From Massiliimalia massiliensis (GTDB taxonomy: Bacteria > Bacillota > Clostridia > Oscillospirales > Ruminococcaceae), in assembly GCF_900155615.1 (NCBI RefSeq), contig NZ_FUHT01000002.1, positions 248,001 through 312,000 of the forward strand: a stretch of DNA of 64,000 nt, given 5' to 3'. The notes under the pieces were generated by a model. That model had not been told where the DNA came from and did not search any database. It saw only the letters and a list, made by a program, of their open reading frames with translations. Both the position numbers and the translations under genes were made by a program. Numbering within the stretch: the first letter of the stretch is position 1; each line of letters starts with the position of its first letter. Shown one piece after another: positions 1 through 7,122 of this stretch.

Positions 1-35
1 AATTGTGGAATTGACTGGAAAAGATTCCCCTCTTT

Positions 36-44
36 TGTTATAAT
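36..44 (+). promoter_or_regulatory. Extended -10 promoter of the phospholipase-like gene
   Basis: The sequence TGTTATAAT gives a perfect -10 hexamer at 39-44 with a TGn extension. A TTGACT lies at 11-16, but the 22-bp spacing is too long for a normal -35, so the extended -10 probably carries the promoter. The gene starts at 77 after GAGGAG. Confidence 0.6.
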
Positions 45-76
45 GAACCTAGAATAAAAAGAAACGAGGAGATTTT

Positions 77-976
77 ATGCCTGATTTAACCACCCACGCC
101 GTTTTTGCAGAACAGGTACTTAGCCTGACCAAGCCAGCGTTAAAGGCAAAGCTTGAAGCCCGTTCAAAAATATTTGTTTTCGGCGCGCAGGGACCGGATC
201 TGTTTCTGTTCCGGAAAGCGGGAAGGGATTCCCTGGCTGCTTTTGGCGACCGGCTTCACCGTACCAAAATCAGGGAAACTTTCCTTTATATGTCGCAGGT
301 GCTTCCTATCAAAAAAGGAATGGAGCAGGAAGTACTCGCCGCCTATTGCCTGGGATATGTCTGTCACTATTTCCTGGATCGTACTGTGCATCCCTATGTA
401 TATGCAGAGGAAAAACGTCTGAGCGCGGTTATGCCAAGCTCTACCCCGAATGAGCTGCATGTTAAGATTGAATCAGAGATTGATACCGCACTCTATCAAT
501 ATTATCGCAAGCAGCCGATTACTTCCTTTTCTGTCCGGGAGCATATGGGTCTGACACAGGCAGAGCAGTGGATCATCTCCCGGTTCTTCTCCGGCCTGTT
601 AAAAGAGGTCTACCGGGCAGACGTGTCTGCTCTCGAGATTAACCGTGCTGTCTCTGACATGCTCCGGATCAGCTCTCTTCTCTATGATCCTTCCGGCATC
701 CTTTATACTACGGCTGCCATCGCCGGTTCGTTGATCCGTCCGATCCGGGGAAGCATCAACCACATGAAGGCAAAAAAGGTCTGCCGTGATGTTTTAAACT
801 GGCAGCGAACGGCCTGGCAGAATCCGGCACCGCCTGCCCAATCTTCCAATCTGTCTGTAATCGATCTGTTTGAGCAGGCGAAGCAGGAGGTGCTTCCCAT
901 TATAGAACAGATCGACAAAACCGGTCTGTTTGAGTTTGATACCAGCCTCGATTTTAGCGGGCGGTATCCGGAATAA
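77..976 (+). CDS. Zinc-dependent phospholipase C-like protein
   Basis: A 299-residue protein resembling the zinc-dependent phospholipase C/S1-P1 nuclease-like family of Firmicutes. Visible signs are an N-terminal TTHAVFAEQ segment, GAQGPDLFLF near residue 38, and a conserved CHYFLDRTVHPYVY segment near residue 95, whose histidines and aspartates are the usual metal ligands of this family. No signal peptide is seen, so it is probably cytoplasmic, unlike secreted clostridial alpha-toxins. The start at 77 follows a GAGGAG site. It stands alone, convergent with the chloride channel gene, and shares a bidirectional terminator with it. Family membership is fairly clear; the substrate is unknown. 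Confidence 0.72.
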   Translation: MPDLTTHAVFAEQVLSLTKPALKAKLEARSKIFVFGAQGPDLFLFRKAGRDSLAAFGDRLHRTKIRETFLYMSQVLPIKKGMEQEVLAAYCLGYVCHYFLDRTVHPYVYAEEKRLSAVMPSSTPNELHVKIESEIDTALYQYYRKQPITSFSVREHMGLTQAEQWIISRFFSGLLKEVYRADVSALEINRAVSDMLRISSLLYDPSGILYTTAAIAGSLIRPIRGSINHMKAKKVCRDVLNWQRTAWQNPAPPAQSSNLSVIDLFEQAKQEVLPIIEQIDKTGLFEFDTSLDFSGRYPE

Positions 977-1013
977 AAGCAGGGGCTTCTGTTGGAAAGA
1001 AGCCCCTGCTTTT
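975..1013. terminator. Bidirectional terminator between convergent genes
   Basis: A 16-bp inverted repeat (975-990 with 998-1013) has A-rich and T-rich flanks on both strands, so it can end transcription of both the gene ending at 976 and the gene ending at 1012. Confidence 0.85.
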
Positions 1014-2271
1014 ATTTTGCATTCCGGTCGATATAATTTGGATGCAGCTTGGAATAGACAATTTTCTGGCTGGAATAAAGGCTATAGTAGCCGGATAGAA
1101 GATAGCTCACTGCACTGGCTATTGCAAACCACAGCAATCCGGTCGTTCCAAACAATTCTATTCCCAGGAACAAAGACGCAACAGGGCAGTTAACCACGCC
1201 GCAGAACAGCGCCACCATGCCGAGACAGGCGCCAATCGCCGGATCAAGTCCCAACAGGCCGCCTGCCATATTGCCGAACGCTGCGCCGATGAACAGGGTC
1301 GGAACAATCTCCCCGCCTTTAAAGCCGGCGCCCAAAGCAACCGCAGTGAACAAAATTTTCAGGATAAACATCTGAGGCTGCGCTTCTCCCCGCAGGGCGG
1401 AAACAATAACATCCAGCCCAGCGCCGCAATAGTCCCTGGACTGAAACACCCAGACCATCAAAATGGTTATGGCCCCGCCTAGGAAAATTCGCATGTAGGG
1501 ATTTCCGAGCCATTGCTTGCACATCCGGTTTGCCTGATGGAGCGCAATGCAGAACAGAATACTGACAACTGCGCAGCCTGCCGCCAGGGCACAGACCTGC
1601 AGAATCGACAGTGCGCTGAGTTCTCCTATTTCCACCTGCGGAAGATCGGTGGGAACCGTGCCAAAATATCGGGTCAGAAGATGCGCAATCACAGAGGATA
1701 CGATACATGGCAGGAATGCTACATAATACATCACTCCAACACTGACGACCTCCATACTGAAAATCGCCGCCGTTACCGGGGTTCCAAACAGCGCGGAGAA
1801 TACGGCGCTCATCCCGCACATCGTAATAATATGGAGATCCTTTTCATCCAGCCTGAGAAAACGTCCCAGGAAATGGCCAATGCTGCCTCCGATCTGCAGC
1901 GCCGCGCCTTCCCGTCCGACTGAAGCGCCGCAAAGATGGGACAGTACTGTGCTGGCAAAGATCAACGGCGCCATTCTGAGCGGAACCTTCTCCGCCGAAC
2001 GGATGGACTGGATTACCGTATTGGTTCCGCCGTCATCCAGCATTCCGGCAAGCTGGTAAATCCCAGTAATCGCCAGTCCCGCGACCGGCAAAAGGTACAG
2101 CAGCCAACTGTATTCCAGCCGCAGATCAGTTGCGTATTGTACGCAAAGCTGGAAGGCGGTGCCAATCGCCCCGCACACCAGCCCGGTAATCACCGAGCAA
2201 ACCGTCCATTTTAAAAAAGTCTTAGCATAGACGATCCCCGTATCCCATCTCTGCCGTAAAAAAGGCCCCAT
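1012..2271 (-). CDS. ClC-family chloride channel or antiporter
   Basis: An integral membrane protein of about 419 residues belonging to the ClC family, which moves chloride or fluoride across the membrane as a channel or H+ exchanger. The selectivity-filter signatures GREGA and GGEIVP are visible, and the glutamate of GREGA corresponds to the gating glutamate of exchangers. About ten to twelve hydrophobic segments are present. I place the start at 2271 (MGPFLRQRW) because AAGGGAAGG lies just upstream; an upstream in-frame start would add 21 residues without a better ribosome site. Whether it carries chloride or fluoride cannot be told from sequence alone. Confidence 0.85.
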   Translation of the reverse strand: MGPFLRQRWDTGIVYAKTFLKWTVCSVITGLVCGAIGTAFQLCVQYATDLRLEYSWLLYLLPVAGLAITGIYQLAGMLDDGGTNTVIQSIRSAEKVPLRMAPLIFASTVLSHLCGASVGREGAALQIGGSIGHFLGRFLRLDEKDLHIITMCGMSAVFSALFGTPVTAAIFSMEVVSVGVMYYVAFLPCIVSSVIAHLLTRYFGTVPTDLPQVEIGELSALSILQVCALAAGCAVVSILFCIALHQANRMCKQWLGNPYMRIFLGGAITILMVWVFQSRDYCGAGLDVIVSALRGEAQPQMFILKILFTAVALGAGFKGGEIVPTLFIGAAFGNMAGGLLGLDPAIGACLGMVALFCGVVNCPVASLFLGIELFGTTGLLWFAIASAVSYLLSGYYSLYSSQKIVYSKLHPNYIDRNAK

Positions 2272-2344
2272 TTTGCCTTCCCTTCTTCCCTTGTCCTCTG
2301 TACCTATTATATTCTTCGGAAAAAAGGCTGTCAAATCAATACGG

Positions 2345-3658
2345 TTATAGGCCGGCTTCTGTCAGCTTCGCATAAATCAGCGGTTTCGGCTGCGGAACCT
2401 GACCTGAAATAGTTACGGCTGTTTCCATTTTTCGTGAAGCCTCCAGAAACTGCTGCTCAGAAGAGGTGTGGAACATGGCGATGGGTTCCCCTTCTTCCAC
2501 ATAGTCCCCTAGCTTTTTAAGCAGTACGATCCCAGCCCGGAAGTCAATAGTATCTTCCTTGGTTTCACGTCCCGCGCCCAGCATACAGGCTGCGATCCCA
2601 CAGGCCTCGGTATCAAATCTATCCAGATAGCCGCTCCTTGCAGCGCGGTATGGGCGGATAATCTCCGCCTTCGGGAAAAGGGACAGATCTTCTATATAAG
2701 CGGAGTCCCCTCCCTGTGCTTTTACTACTTCTTTCCACTTTTCCAGGGCACGCCCGGACGTCAGCGCCTCCTGTGCCATGGCCCTGCAATCCGTCTCTGT
2801 CCCCTTCCCAGCAAGCTCGAGCATCGCTGCCGCCAGCTCCAGGCAGAGTGTCTCCAGGTCATGCGGCCCTTCTCCCCTGAGGGTTTGGGTCGCCTCGATC
2901 ACTTCCAGCGCGTTGCCGATCGCATTTCCAAGCGGGACATCCATATTGGTAATCAAAGCCGCCGTTTTCCTTCCGGCATTTTTCCCGATGGTGATCATTT
3001 CTTTCGCCAGCGCCGCTGCCTCCTCCTTTGTCTTCATAAAGGCGCCGCTGCCGGTTTTTACATCCAGAAGAATTGCATCCGCCCCCGCAGCAATCTTTTT
3101 GCTCATAATACTGGAAGCGATCAGGGAAAGATTGTCAACTGTCGCCGTAACATCCCGAAGCGCATAGATTTTTTTATCAGCCGGCGTCAGGTTTCCCGTT
3201 TGACCCACCAGACACATGCCGATTTTGTTCGTCTGGGAAATAAACTGCTCCGGGGCAAGCATCGTTTCAAAGCCCGGAATGGATTCCAGCTTGTCGATTG
3301 TACCGCCGGTGTGCCCTAACCCGCGTCCGGACATCTTTGCCACCGGGACGCCGCAGGCCGCGACAATCGGCCCGATTACCATAGAGGTCTTGTCTCCTAC
3401 ACCGCCGGTTGAATGCTTATCCACTTTAACTCCCTTGATTCCGGAAAGATCCATCTGATCTCCTGAGGCGGCCATAGAAAGGGTCAGGTCTCTGGTTTCT
3501 CTCGGGTTCATCCCATTGAGATAAACCGCCATTAACAACGCTGACATCTGATAGTCGGGGATTTCCCCTCCGGTGTATCCATTTACTGCAAAATCGATCT
3601 GCTCCTTTGAAAGCGTCTCTTTTCTCTTTTTTGTTTCAATAATATCGATCATTCTCAT
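2345..3658 (-). CDS. pdp: Pyrimidine-nucleoside phosphorylase
   Basis: A 437-residue enzyme that splits uridine, deoxyuridine or thymidine with phosphate to give the base and (deoxy)ribose-1-phosphate. The family signature around KVDKHSTGGVGDKTS (residues about 80-94) is the phosphate and nucleoside site, and the length matches Bacillus Pdp. The start MRMIDII has a GGGAG site about 12 bases upstream. It is monocistronic here, lacking the deoC/cdd neighbours often seen. Thymidine phosphorylase (deoA) is the close alternative, but clostridial homologues usually accept both pyrimidines. Confidence 0.93.
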   Translation of the reverse strand: MRMIDIIETKKRKETLSKEQIDFAVNGYTGGEIPDYQMSALLMAVYLNGMNPRETRDLTLSMAASGDQMDLSGIKGVKVDKHSTGGVGDKTSMVIGPIVAACGVPVAKMSGRGLGHTGGTIDKLESIPGFETMLAPEQFISQTNKIGMCLVGQTGNLTPADKKIYALRDVTATVDNLSLIASSIMSKKIAAGADAILLDVKTGSGAFMKTKEEAAALAKEMITIGKNAGRKTAALITNMDVPLGNAIGNALEVIEATQTLRGEGPHDLETLCLELAAAMLELAGKGTETDCRAMAQEALTSGRALEKWKEVVKAQGGDSAYIEDLSLFPKAEIIRPYRAARSGYLDRFDTEACGIAACMLGAGRETKEDTIDFRAGIVLLKKLGDYVEEGEPIAMFHTSSEQQFLEASRKMETAVTISGQVPQPKPLIYAKLTEAGL

Positions 3659-3816
3659 CTTTTGTACCGCTCCCTTTCTAAATTTTATTTTCTTTATTTA
3701 TTATATCATAGAAAGTTAGTCTGTTTAAAAATATTTTTATTTTTTTTGTGATTTGGTCACGATTTATTTACCTTTGCTGCGTTATAATAAAGATAGAATT
3801 TTTTTCAAAAAAACTA

Positions 3817-3845
3817 TTGCAATAATTATACTGTTATGGTATAAT
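3817..3845 (+). promoter_or_regulatory. Promoter of the rubrerythrin gene
   Basis: TTGCAA (3817-3822) and TATAAT (3840-3845) are separated by 17 bp. The -10 lies inside a 25-bp inverted repeat, so repression at the promoter is likely. A second TATAAT at 3783-3788 lacks a good -35. Confidence 0.82.
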
Positions 3846-3847
3846 TA
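3823..3847. promoter_or_regulatory. Inverted-repeat operator over the rubrerythrin -10
   Basis: TAATTATAC and GTATAATTA form a perfect 9-bp inverted repeat with a 7-bp spacer and cover the promoter spacer and -10. The layout suits a dimeric repressor. The 9-7-9 geometry differs from the usual PerR box of two 7-bp arms around one base. Confidence 0.55.
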
Positions 3848-3909
3848 AAAGCGTAGTCAAAAGAAATTTTTCCCAATTAAAAAAGTACAGAAACAGGAGG
3901 ATAAAAGAG

Positions 3910-4455
3910 ATGAAAAAATTTGTATGTCAGGTTTGCGGTTACGTTTTTGAAGGAGCTGCAGCTCCGGAATTCTGTCCACAGTGCAAGGCTCCGGCAAGTA
4001 AATTTGTAGAACGAAAAGAAGGCGAAGTCTCTTATGCGACAGAACACGTTGTTGGAATCGCAAAGGGTGTCGCTGACGATATTATCGAAGGCTTAAACCA
4101 GAACTTTACCGGTGAATGCACCGAAGTCGGCATGTATCTTGCTATGAGCAGAGTCGCTGACAGAGAAGGTTATCCGGAGGTCGCGGAAGCATTTAAGAGA
4201 TATGCTTTTGAAGAGGCAGAGCATGCTGCAAAATTTGCGGAATTGCTCGGTGATGTTTTGACCGACAGCACCAAGAAAAACCTCGAACTCCGCGCTGCTG
4301 CTGAGCATGGCGCATGTGAAGGTAAAATGGCTTTGGCAAAACGTGCAAAAGAAGATGGATTGGATGCAATCCACGATACCGTCCACGAAATGGCAAAGGA
4401 CGAAGCAAGACACGGATGTGGCTTTGTTGGCCTGCTGAAGAGATATTTCGGTTAA
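3910..4455 (+). CDS. Reverse rubrerythrin (rubredoxin domain first)
   Basis: A 181-residue protein with an N-terminal rubredoxin-like iron site (CQVCG at residue 6 and CPQC near 23), followed by a ferritin-like diiron four-helix domain with E-rich helices ([35 protein letters not shown]). In classical rubrerythrin the rubredoxin domain is C-terminal; this reversed order matches the clostridial type that reduces H2O2 and O2 with electrons from NADH via rubredoxin reductase. It acts in cytoplasmic oxidative-stress defence. A strong AGGAGG precedes the start. It is monocistronic, with its own promoter, operator and terminator. Confidence 0.93.
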   Translation: MKKFVCQVCGYVFEGAAAPEFCPQCKAPASKFVERKEGEVSYATEHVVGIAKGVADDIIEGLNQNFTGECTEVGMYLAMSRVADREGYPEVAEAFKRYAFEEAEHAAKFAELLGDVLTDSTKKNLELRAAAEHGACEGKMALAKRAKEDGLDAIHDTVHEMAKDEARHGCGFVGLLKRYFG

Positions 4456-4490
4456 TCTCTAAAATTAAGAAGCAGAAAGAAATTTTTATA

Positions 4491-4527
4491 AGACGCTGGA
4501 CCGGTTCTGTCAGTCCAGCGTCTTTTT
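4491..4527 (+). terminator. Rho-independent terminator of the rubrerythrin gene
   Basis: An 11-bp stem (4491-4501 with 4513-4523) is followed by a run of T on the plus strand. Confidence 0.88.
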
Positions 4528-4542
4528 ATCTGTAAAAGCTGC

Positions 4543-4571
4543 TTGACAATTTTTGTAATCCATTTTATAAT
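4543..4571 (+). promoter_or_regulatory. Full-consensus sigma-A promoter of the marR-MATE operon
   Basis: TTGACA (4543-4548) and TATAAT (4566-4571) with exactly 17 bp between them: both hexamers and the spacing are perfect. Such a strong promoter is expected to need the repressor site immediately downstream. Confidence 0.93.
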
Positions 4572-4572
4572 T

Positions 4573-4592
4573 TTAATTAGAATTCTAATTAA
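4573..4592. promoter_or_regulatory. 20-bp palindromic MarR operator
   Basis: TTAATTAGAATTCTAATTAA is a perfect palindrome starting one base after the -10 hexamer, so it spans the transcription start. Size and place match MarR-family operators, and the first gene of the operon is a MarR protein, so autorepression is the natural reading. Confidence 0.85.
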
Positions 4593-4678
4593 TTTGCAGA
4601 AATCGTAATATTTCAAGCAAACAGGCAGTTAGAATGGAAAGGATGCCTTGCTCCGCACAGTAAGGCGCAGCTGTAATT

Positions 4679-5134
4679 ATGGAATGTAAACTCGAACGGC
4701 TTCTTGGCGTGAAACTGTACGGTTTTTATCTCCACCATCTCTCCCATAAGCTGAAATGCTTTAATGACGAGCAGCTCAGGCCATATGGCATCACCGGCCA
4801 ACAAGCCAGGGTGTTATCCTATATCGCCTTCCATCAGGAAGACGATTTTTTCTGCCAAAAGCATCTGGAGGAGGAGCTCCACCTAAAGGGATCCTCTGTC
4901 ACCAGCGTGCTCCATGGCCTGGAACGGGGCGGCTTCATCCGGCGTATTACCGGCGACCGGGATGGACGAACTAAAAAGATGCTGCTGACAGAGAAGGGAG
5001 AAAAAACACATAATACCTTCAATCAAATCATTGTAGACGGAGAGCAAAAGCTCATAGAAGGATTAACTCCAGAGGAGCAGGATACCCTCTATTTTCTGCT
5101 CAAGAAAATGGCTACAGCGAAAGGAGAAAGATAA
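4679..5134 (+). CDS. MarR-family transcriptional regulator
   Basis: A 151-residue winged-helix repressor of the MarR family. The recognition region (LKGSSVTSVLHGLERGGFI) and the wing (RRITGDRDGRTKKMLLTEKG) lie near residues 60-100. It is the first gene of an operon with a MATE exporter, whose start lies four bases after its stop, and a 20-bp palindrome sits on its promoter. It therefore very likely represses both genes until a toxic ligand binds. The ribosome site is weak (AAGG about 13 bases upstream), which may keep regulator levels below those of the pump. Confidence 0.9.
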   Translation: MECKLERLLGVKLYGFYLHHLSHKLKCFNDEQLRPYGITGQQARVLSYIAFHQEDDFFCQKHLEEELHLKGSSVTSVLHGLERGGFIRRITGDRDGRTKKMLLTEKGEKTHNTFNQIIVDGEQKLIEGLTPEEQDTLYFLLKKMATAKGER

Positions 5135-5138
5135 TATT

Positions 5139-6575
5139 ATGTCAGAAAACACACAAACCGCTCCCATCCAGGAAAATAAAATGGGAGTCATGCCGATTAG
5201 GCGTCTATTGATCACAATGTCGCTCCCCATGATGGTTTCCATGCTCATCCAGGCACTTTACAATATTGTGGACAGCGCCTTTGTTGCACAGATCAGCGAA
5301 AACGCGCTCACTGCAGTTTCCCTGGCCTTTCCGGTTCAGAACCTGATGATTGCAGTTGCCAGCGGTACCAGCGTCGGGGTAAACGCGCTGCTCTCCAGAA
5401 GCCTGGGAGAGAAAAATTATCAGAAGGTAAACCTTTCTGCTACCAACGGCCTTTTTCTCGCGGTATTGGGATACATTGTTTTTGCGGTATTGGGATTTTT
5501 CTTTTCTGAATTTTTCTTCCATACGCAGACAAATGATCCTGAAATCGTGCGGTATGGTACGGACTACCTGCTGATCTGCACCGTTGCTTCAATTGGTGTA
5601 TTTTTACAGGTAATGCTGGAACGGCTGCTGCTGTCTACCGGAAAAACAATCTTTGTGATGATTACCCAAGGGATTGGGGCGATCATCAACATCATATTCG
5701 ACCCGATTTTAATCTTTGGCCTGTTTGGCTTCCCGGAGCTCGGGGTAAAGGGCGCCGCAATTGCAACCGTTGCCGGACAGATCGTTGCGGCAGCACTCGG
5801 CCTCCTGTTCAACCATTTCTGCAATCACGAAATCTCGCTGTCCTTCCGAGGCTTTAAACCAGACCTCAAAACTATTGGGACAATCTACAGCGTCGGTCTT
5901 CCTTCCATCATCATGATGTCGGTCGGCTCTGTAATGACATATGGAATGAACAAAATCCTGTTGATGTTCTCCTCGACTGCTGTCAGTGTGTTCGGCGTGT
6001 ATTTTAAGCTCCAGAGCTTTATCTTTATGCCGGTGTTTGGACTGAATAACGGAATGGTTCCTATTGTCGCTTATAATTACGGCGCAAAAAATCCGAAACG
6101 GATGACGGGTACAATCCGTCTGAGCATTATCTATGCCTTTGTTTTAATGTGCATTGGCGTGCTCCTTTTTGAGTGCTTCCCTGCCCAGCTTCTGAGCATC
6201 TTCAACGCCTCAGACTACATGCTCCAGATTGGCGTGCCGGCGCTTCGGATCATTGCGATCCATTTCCCGGTCGCTGCTTTCTGTATCATTGTTGGTTCTG
6301 TCTTCCAGGCATTAGGCAATGGGATATTCAGCTTGATTATTTCCTTGTGCCGGCAGCTCGGCGCACTGCTCCCGTCGGCCTACCTGCTGGCAGTCTGCTT
6401 CGGGCTTGACGCCGTTTGGTTTGCTTTCCTGATTGCCGAACTGGTATCCCTGCTGTGCAGCTCGCTGTTTTTCCGCAGGATTTACAGAACGAAAATCCAT
6501 CCGCTATATGACAAGACAGAGGCTTCAAAGCCCGCACCATCAGACAATGTAGTCACGGAAGGCACTGTAGACTGA
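5139..6575 (+). CDS. MATE-family multidrug exporter (MarR-controlled)
   Basis: A 478-residue membrane protein of the MATE family, which expels cationic drugs or metabolites using Na+ or H+. Twelve hydrophobic segments in two similar halves are visible, and the family motif region PMMVSMLIQALYNIVDSAFV lies near residue 30. It is closely similar to the MATE gene at 9940-11322. AAGGAG precedes the start, which lies just after the marR stop, so translation may be coupled. Its last 36 bases overlap the convergent HPr-like gene. Induction by a MarR ligand suggests a true drug or toxin efflux role; the substrate is unknown. Confidence 0.92.
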   Translation: MSENTQTAPIQENKMGVMPIRRLLITMSLPMMVSMLIQALYNIVDSAFVAQISENALTAVSLAFPVQNLMIAVASGTSVGVNALLSRSLGEKNYQKVNLSATNGLFLAVLGYIVFAVLGFFFSEFFFHTQTNDPEIVRYGTDYLLICTVASIGVFLQVMLERLLLSTGKTIFVMITQGIGAIINIIFDPILIFGLFGFPELGVKGAAIATVAGQIVAAALGLLFNHFCNHEISLSFRGFKPDLKTIGTIYSVGLPSIIMMSVGSVMTYGMNKILLMFSSTAVSVFGVYFKLQSFIFMPVFGLNNGMVPIVAYNYGAKNPKRMTGTIRLSIIYAFVLMCIGVLLFECFPAQLLSIFNASDYMLQIGVPALRIIAIHFPVAAFCIIVGSVFQALGNGIFSLIISLCRQLGALLPSAYLLAVCFGLDAVWFAFLIAELVSLLCSSLFFRRIYRTKIHPLYDKTEASKPAPSDNVVTEGTVD

Positions 6576-6776
6576 ATCATGGTCATCCGTATCCGCTTGA
6601 AGAAGGAGCGGATGGCTCAAGTCTAAGCTGCAGATTCCAATGACGGAGGAGGCACGCATGGTGAAATCCTGTCTGCCCTCCTGGGAGATTTCCACCATAT
6701 ATGGAACAGAGTCTACTGCCTGTACAAAATGCTCAATTTCCCGGAAAGACCGCAGGCGGATATTTTGCTGAATCAT
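6540..6776 (-). CDS. HPr-like protein lacking the phosphorylated histidine
   Basis: A 78-residue protein with the fold signature of the PTS phosphocarrier HPr: the ASSVIGICSLDLSHPLLL segment matches the HPr region around regulatory Ser46. The N-terminal segment that should hold the catalytic His15 (GIHARPA type) is replaced by residues without histidine, so it cannot be a normal PTS phosphocarrier. Such small HPr-like proteins are common in Clostridia and of unknown role; they may be regulatory. A TTGAGGTG ribosome site precedes the ATG. It converges on, and overlaps by 36 bases, the MATE gene. Confidence 0.68.
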   Translation of the reverse strand: MIQQNIRLRSFREIEHFVQAVDSVPYMVEISQEGRQDFTMRASSVIGICSLDLSHPLLLQADTDDHDSVYSAFRDYIV

Positions 6777-6883
6777 AAATAATTCACCTCAATTTAAAAA
6801 TTCTTAGCTTTGCCCAAAGTATGGACGATTATCCTCTTTCTTAGACAAAATCAAAAAGTTTACATTTCATTCATCCATTTTTC

Positions 6884-6912
6884 TTGACAATTCTTGGTTA
6901 ATCAGATATCCT
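6884..6912 (+). promoter_or_regulatory. Promoter of the manganese-riboswitch transcript
   Basis: TTGACA (6884-6889), a 17-bp spacer and TATCCT (6907-6912) predict transcription from about 6919, exactly at the 5' edge of the riboswitch aptamer. Confidence 0.8.
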
Positions 6913-6919
6913 TATAGAT

Positions 6920-7048
6920 ACAAAAGGGAGTAGCTGGCGGGAATATCCCGTAGTATCCGGCGTCATTTCGATGAGAGTTCTCATCCGCCTTTACTTGAAA
7001 CGGCAAGACTTTTACGAGAAACAAGATTCTCGTAAAAGTCTTTTTTTA
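6920..7048 (+). ncRNA. yybP-ykoY manganese riboswitch with terminator
   Basis: The leader carries the conserved AAAAGGGAGTAGC element, the middle CGTCATTTCGATGAG...CTCATCCG stem and the closing CGGCAAGACTTTT element of the yybP-ykoY class, which binds Mn2+. AAAAG at the 5' end and CTTTT at the 3' end can form the closing helix P1. The 3' strand of P1 overlaps the first arm of a terminator (7007-7020 with 7027-7040, then seven T), so Mn2+ binding should block termination and switch the gene on. The next gene is a P-type cation ATPase, a known regulon member. Confidence 0.93.
7007..7048 (+). terminator. Riboswitch expression-platform terminator
   Basis: A 14-bp perfect stem with a 6-base loop, followed by TTTTTTTA. 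It shares bases with the 3' side of the aptamer P1 helix, as needed for an on-switch. Confidence 0.92.
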
Positions 7049-7122
7049 TTTTCCCTTTTATCGTATGCCAAACCAAGCGTTTGGGTATAATCCTAACAGG
7101 AAAATAAAGGAGTGCGGACAAA

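Noticed and set aside
11-16. TTGACT as the -35 of the first gene
   Set aside because: The 22-bp distance to TATAAT is too long; an extended -10 explains the promoter better.
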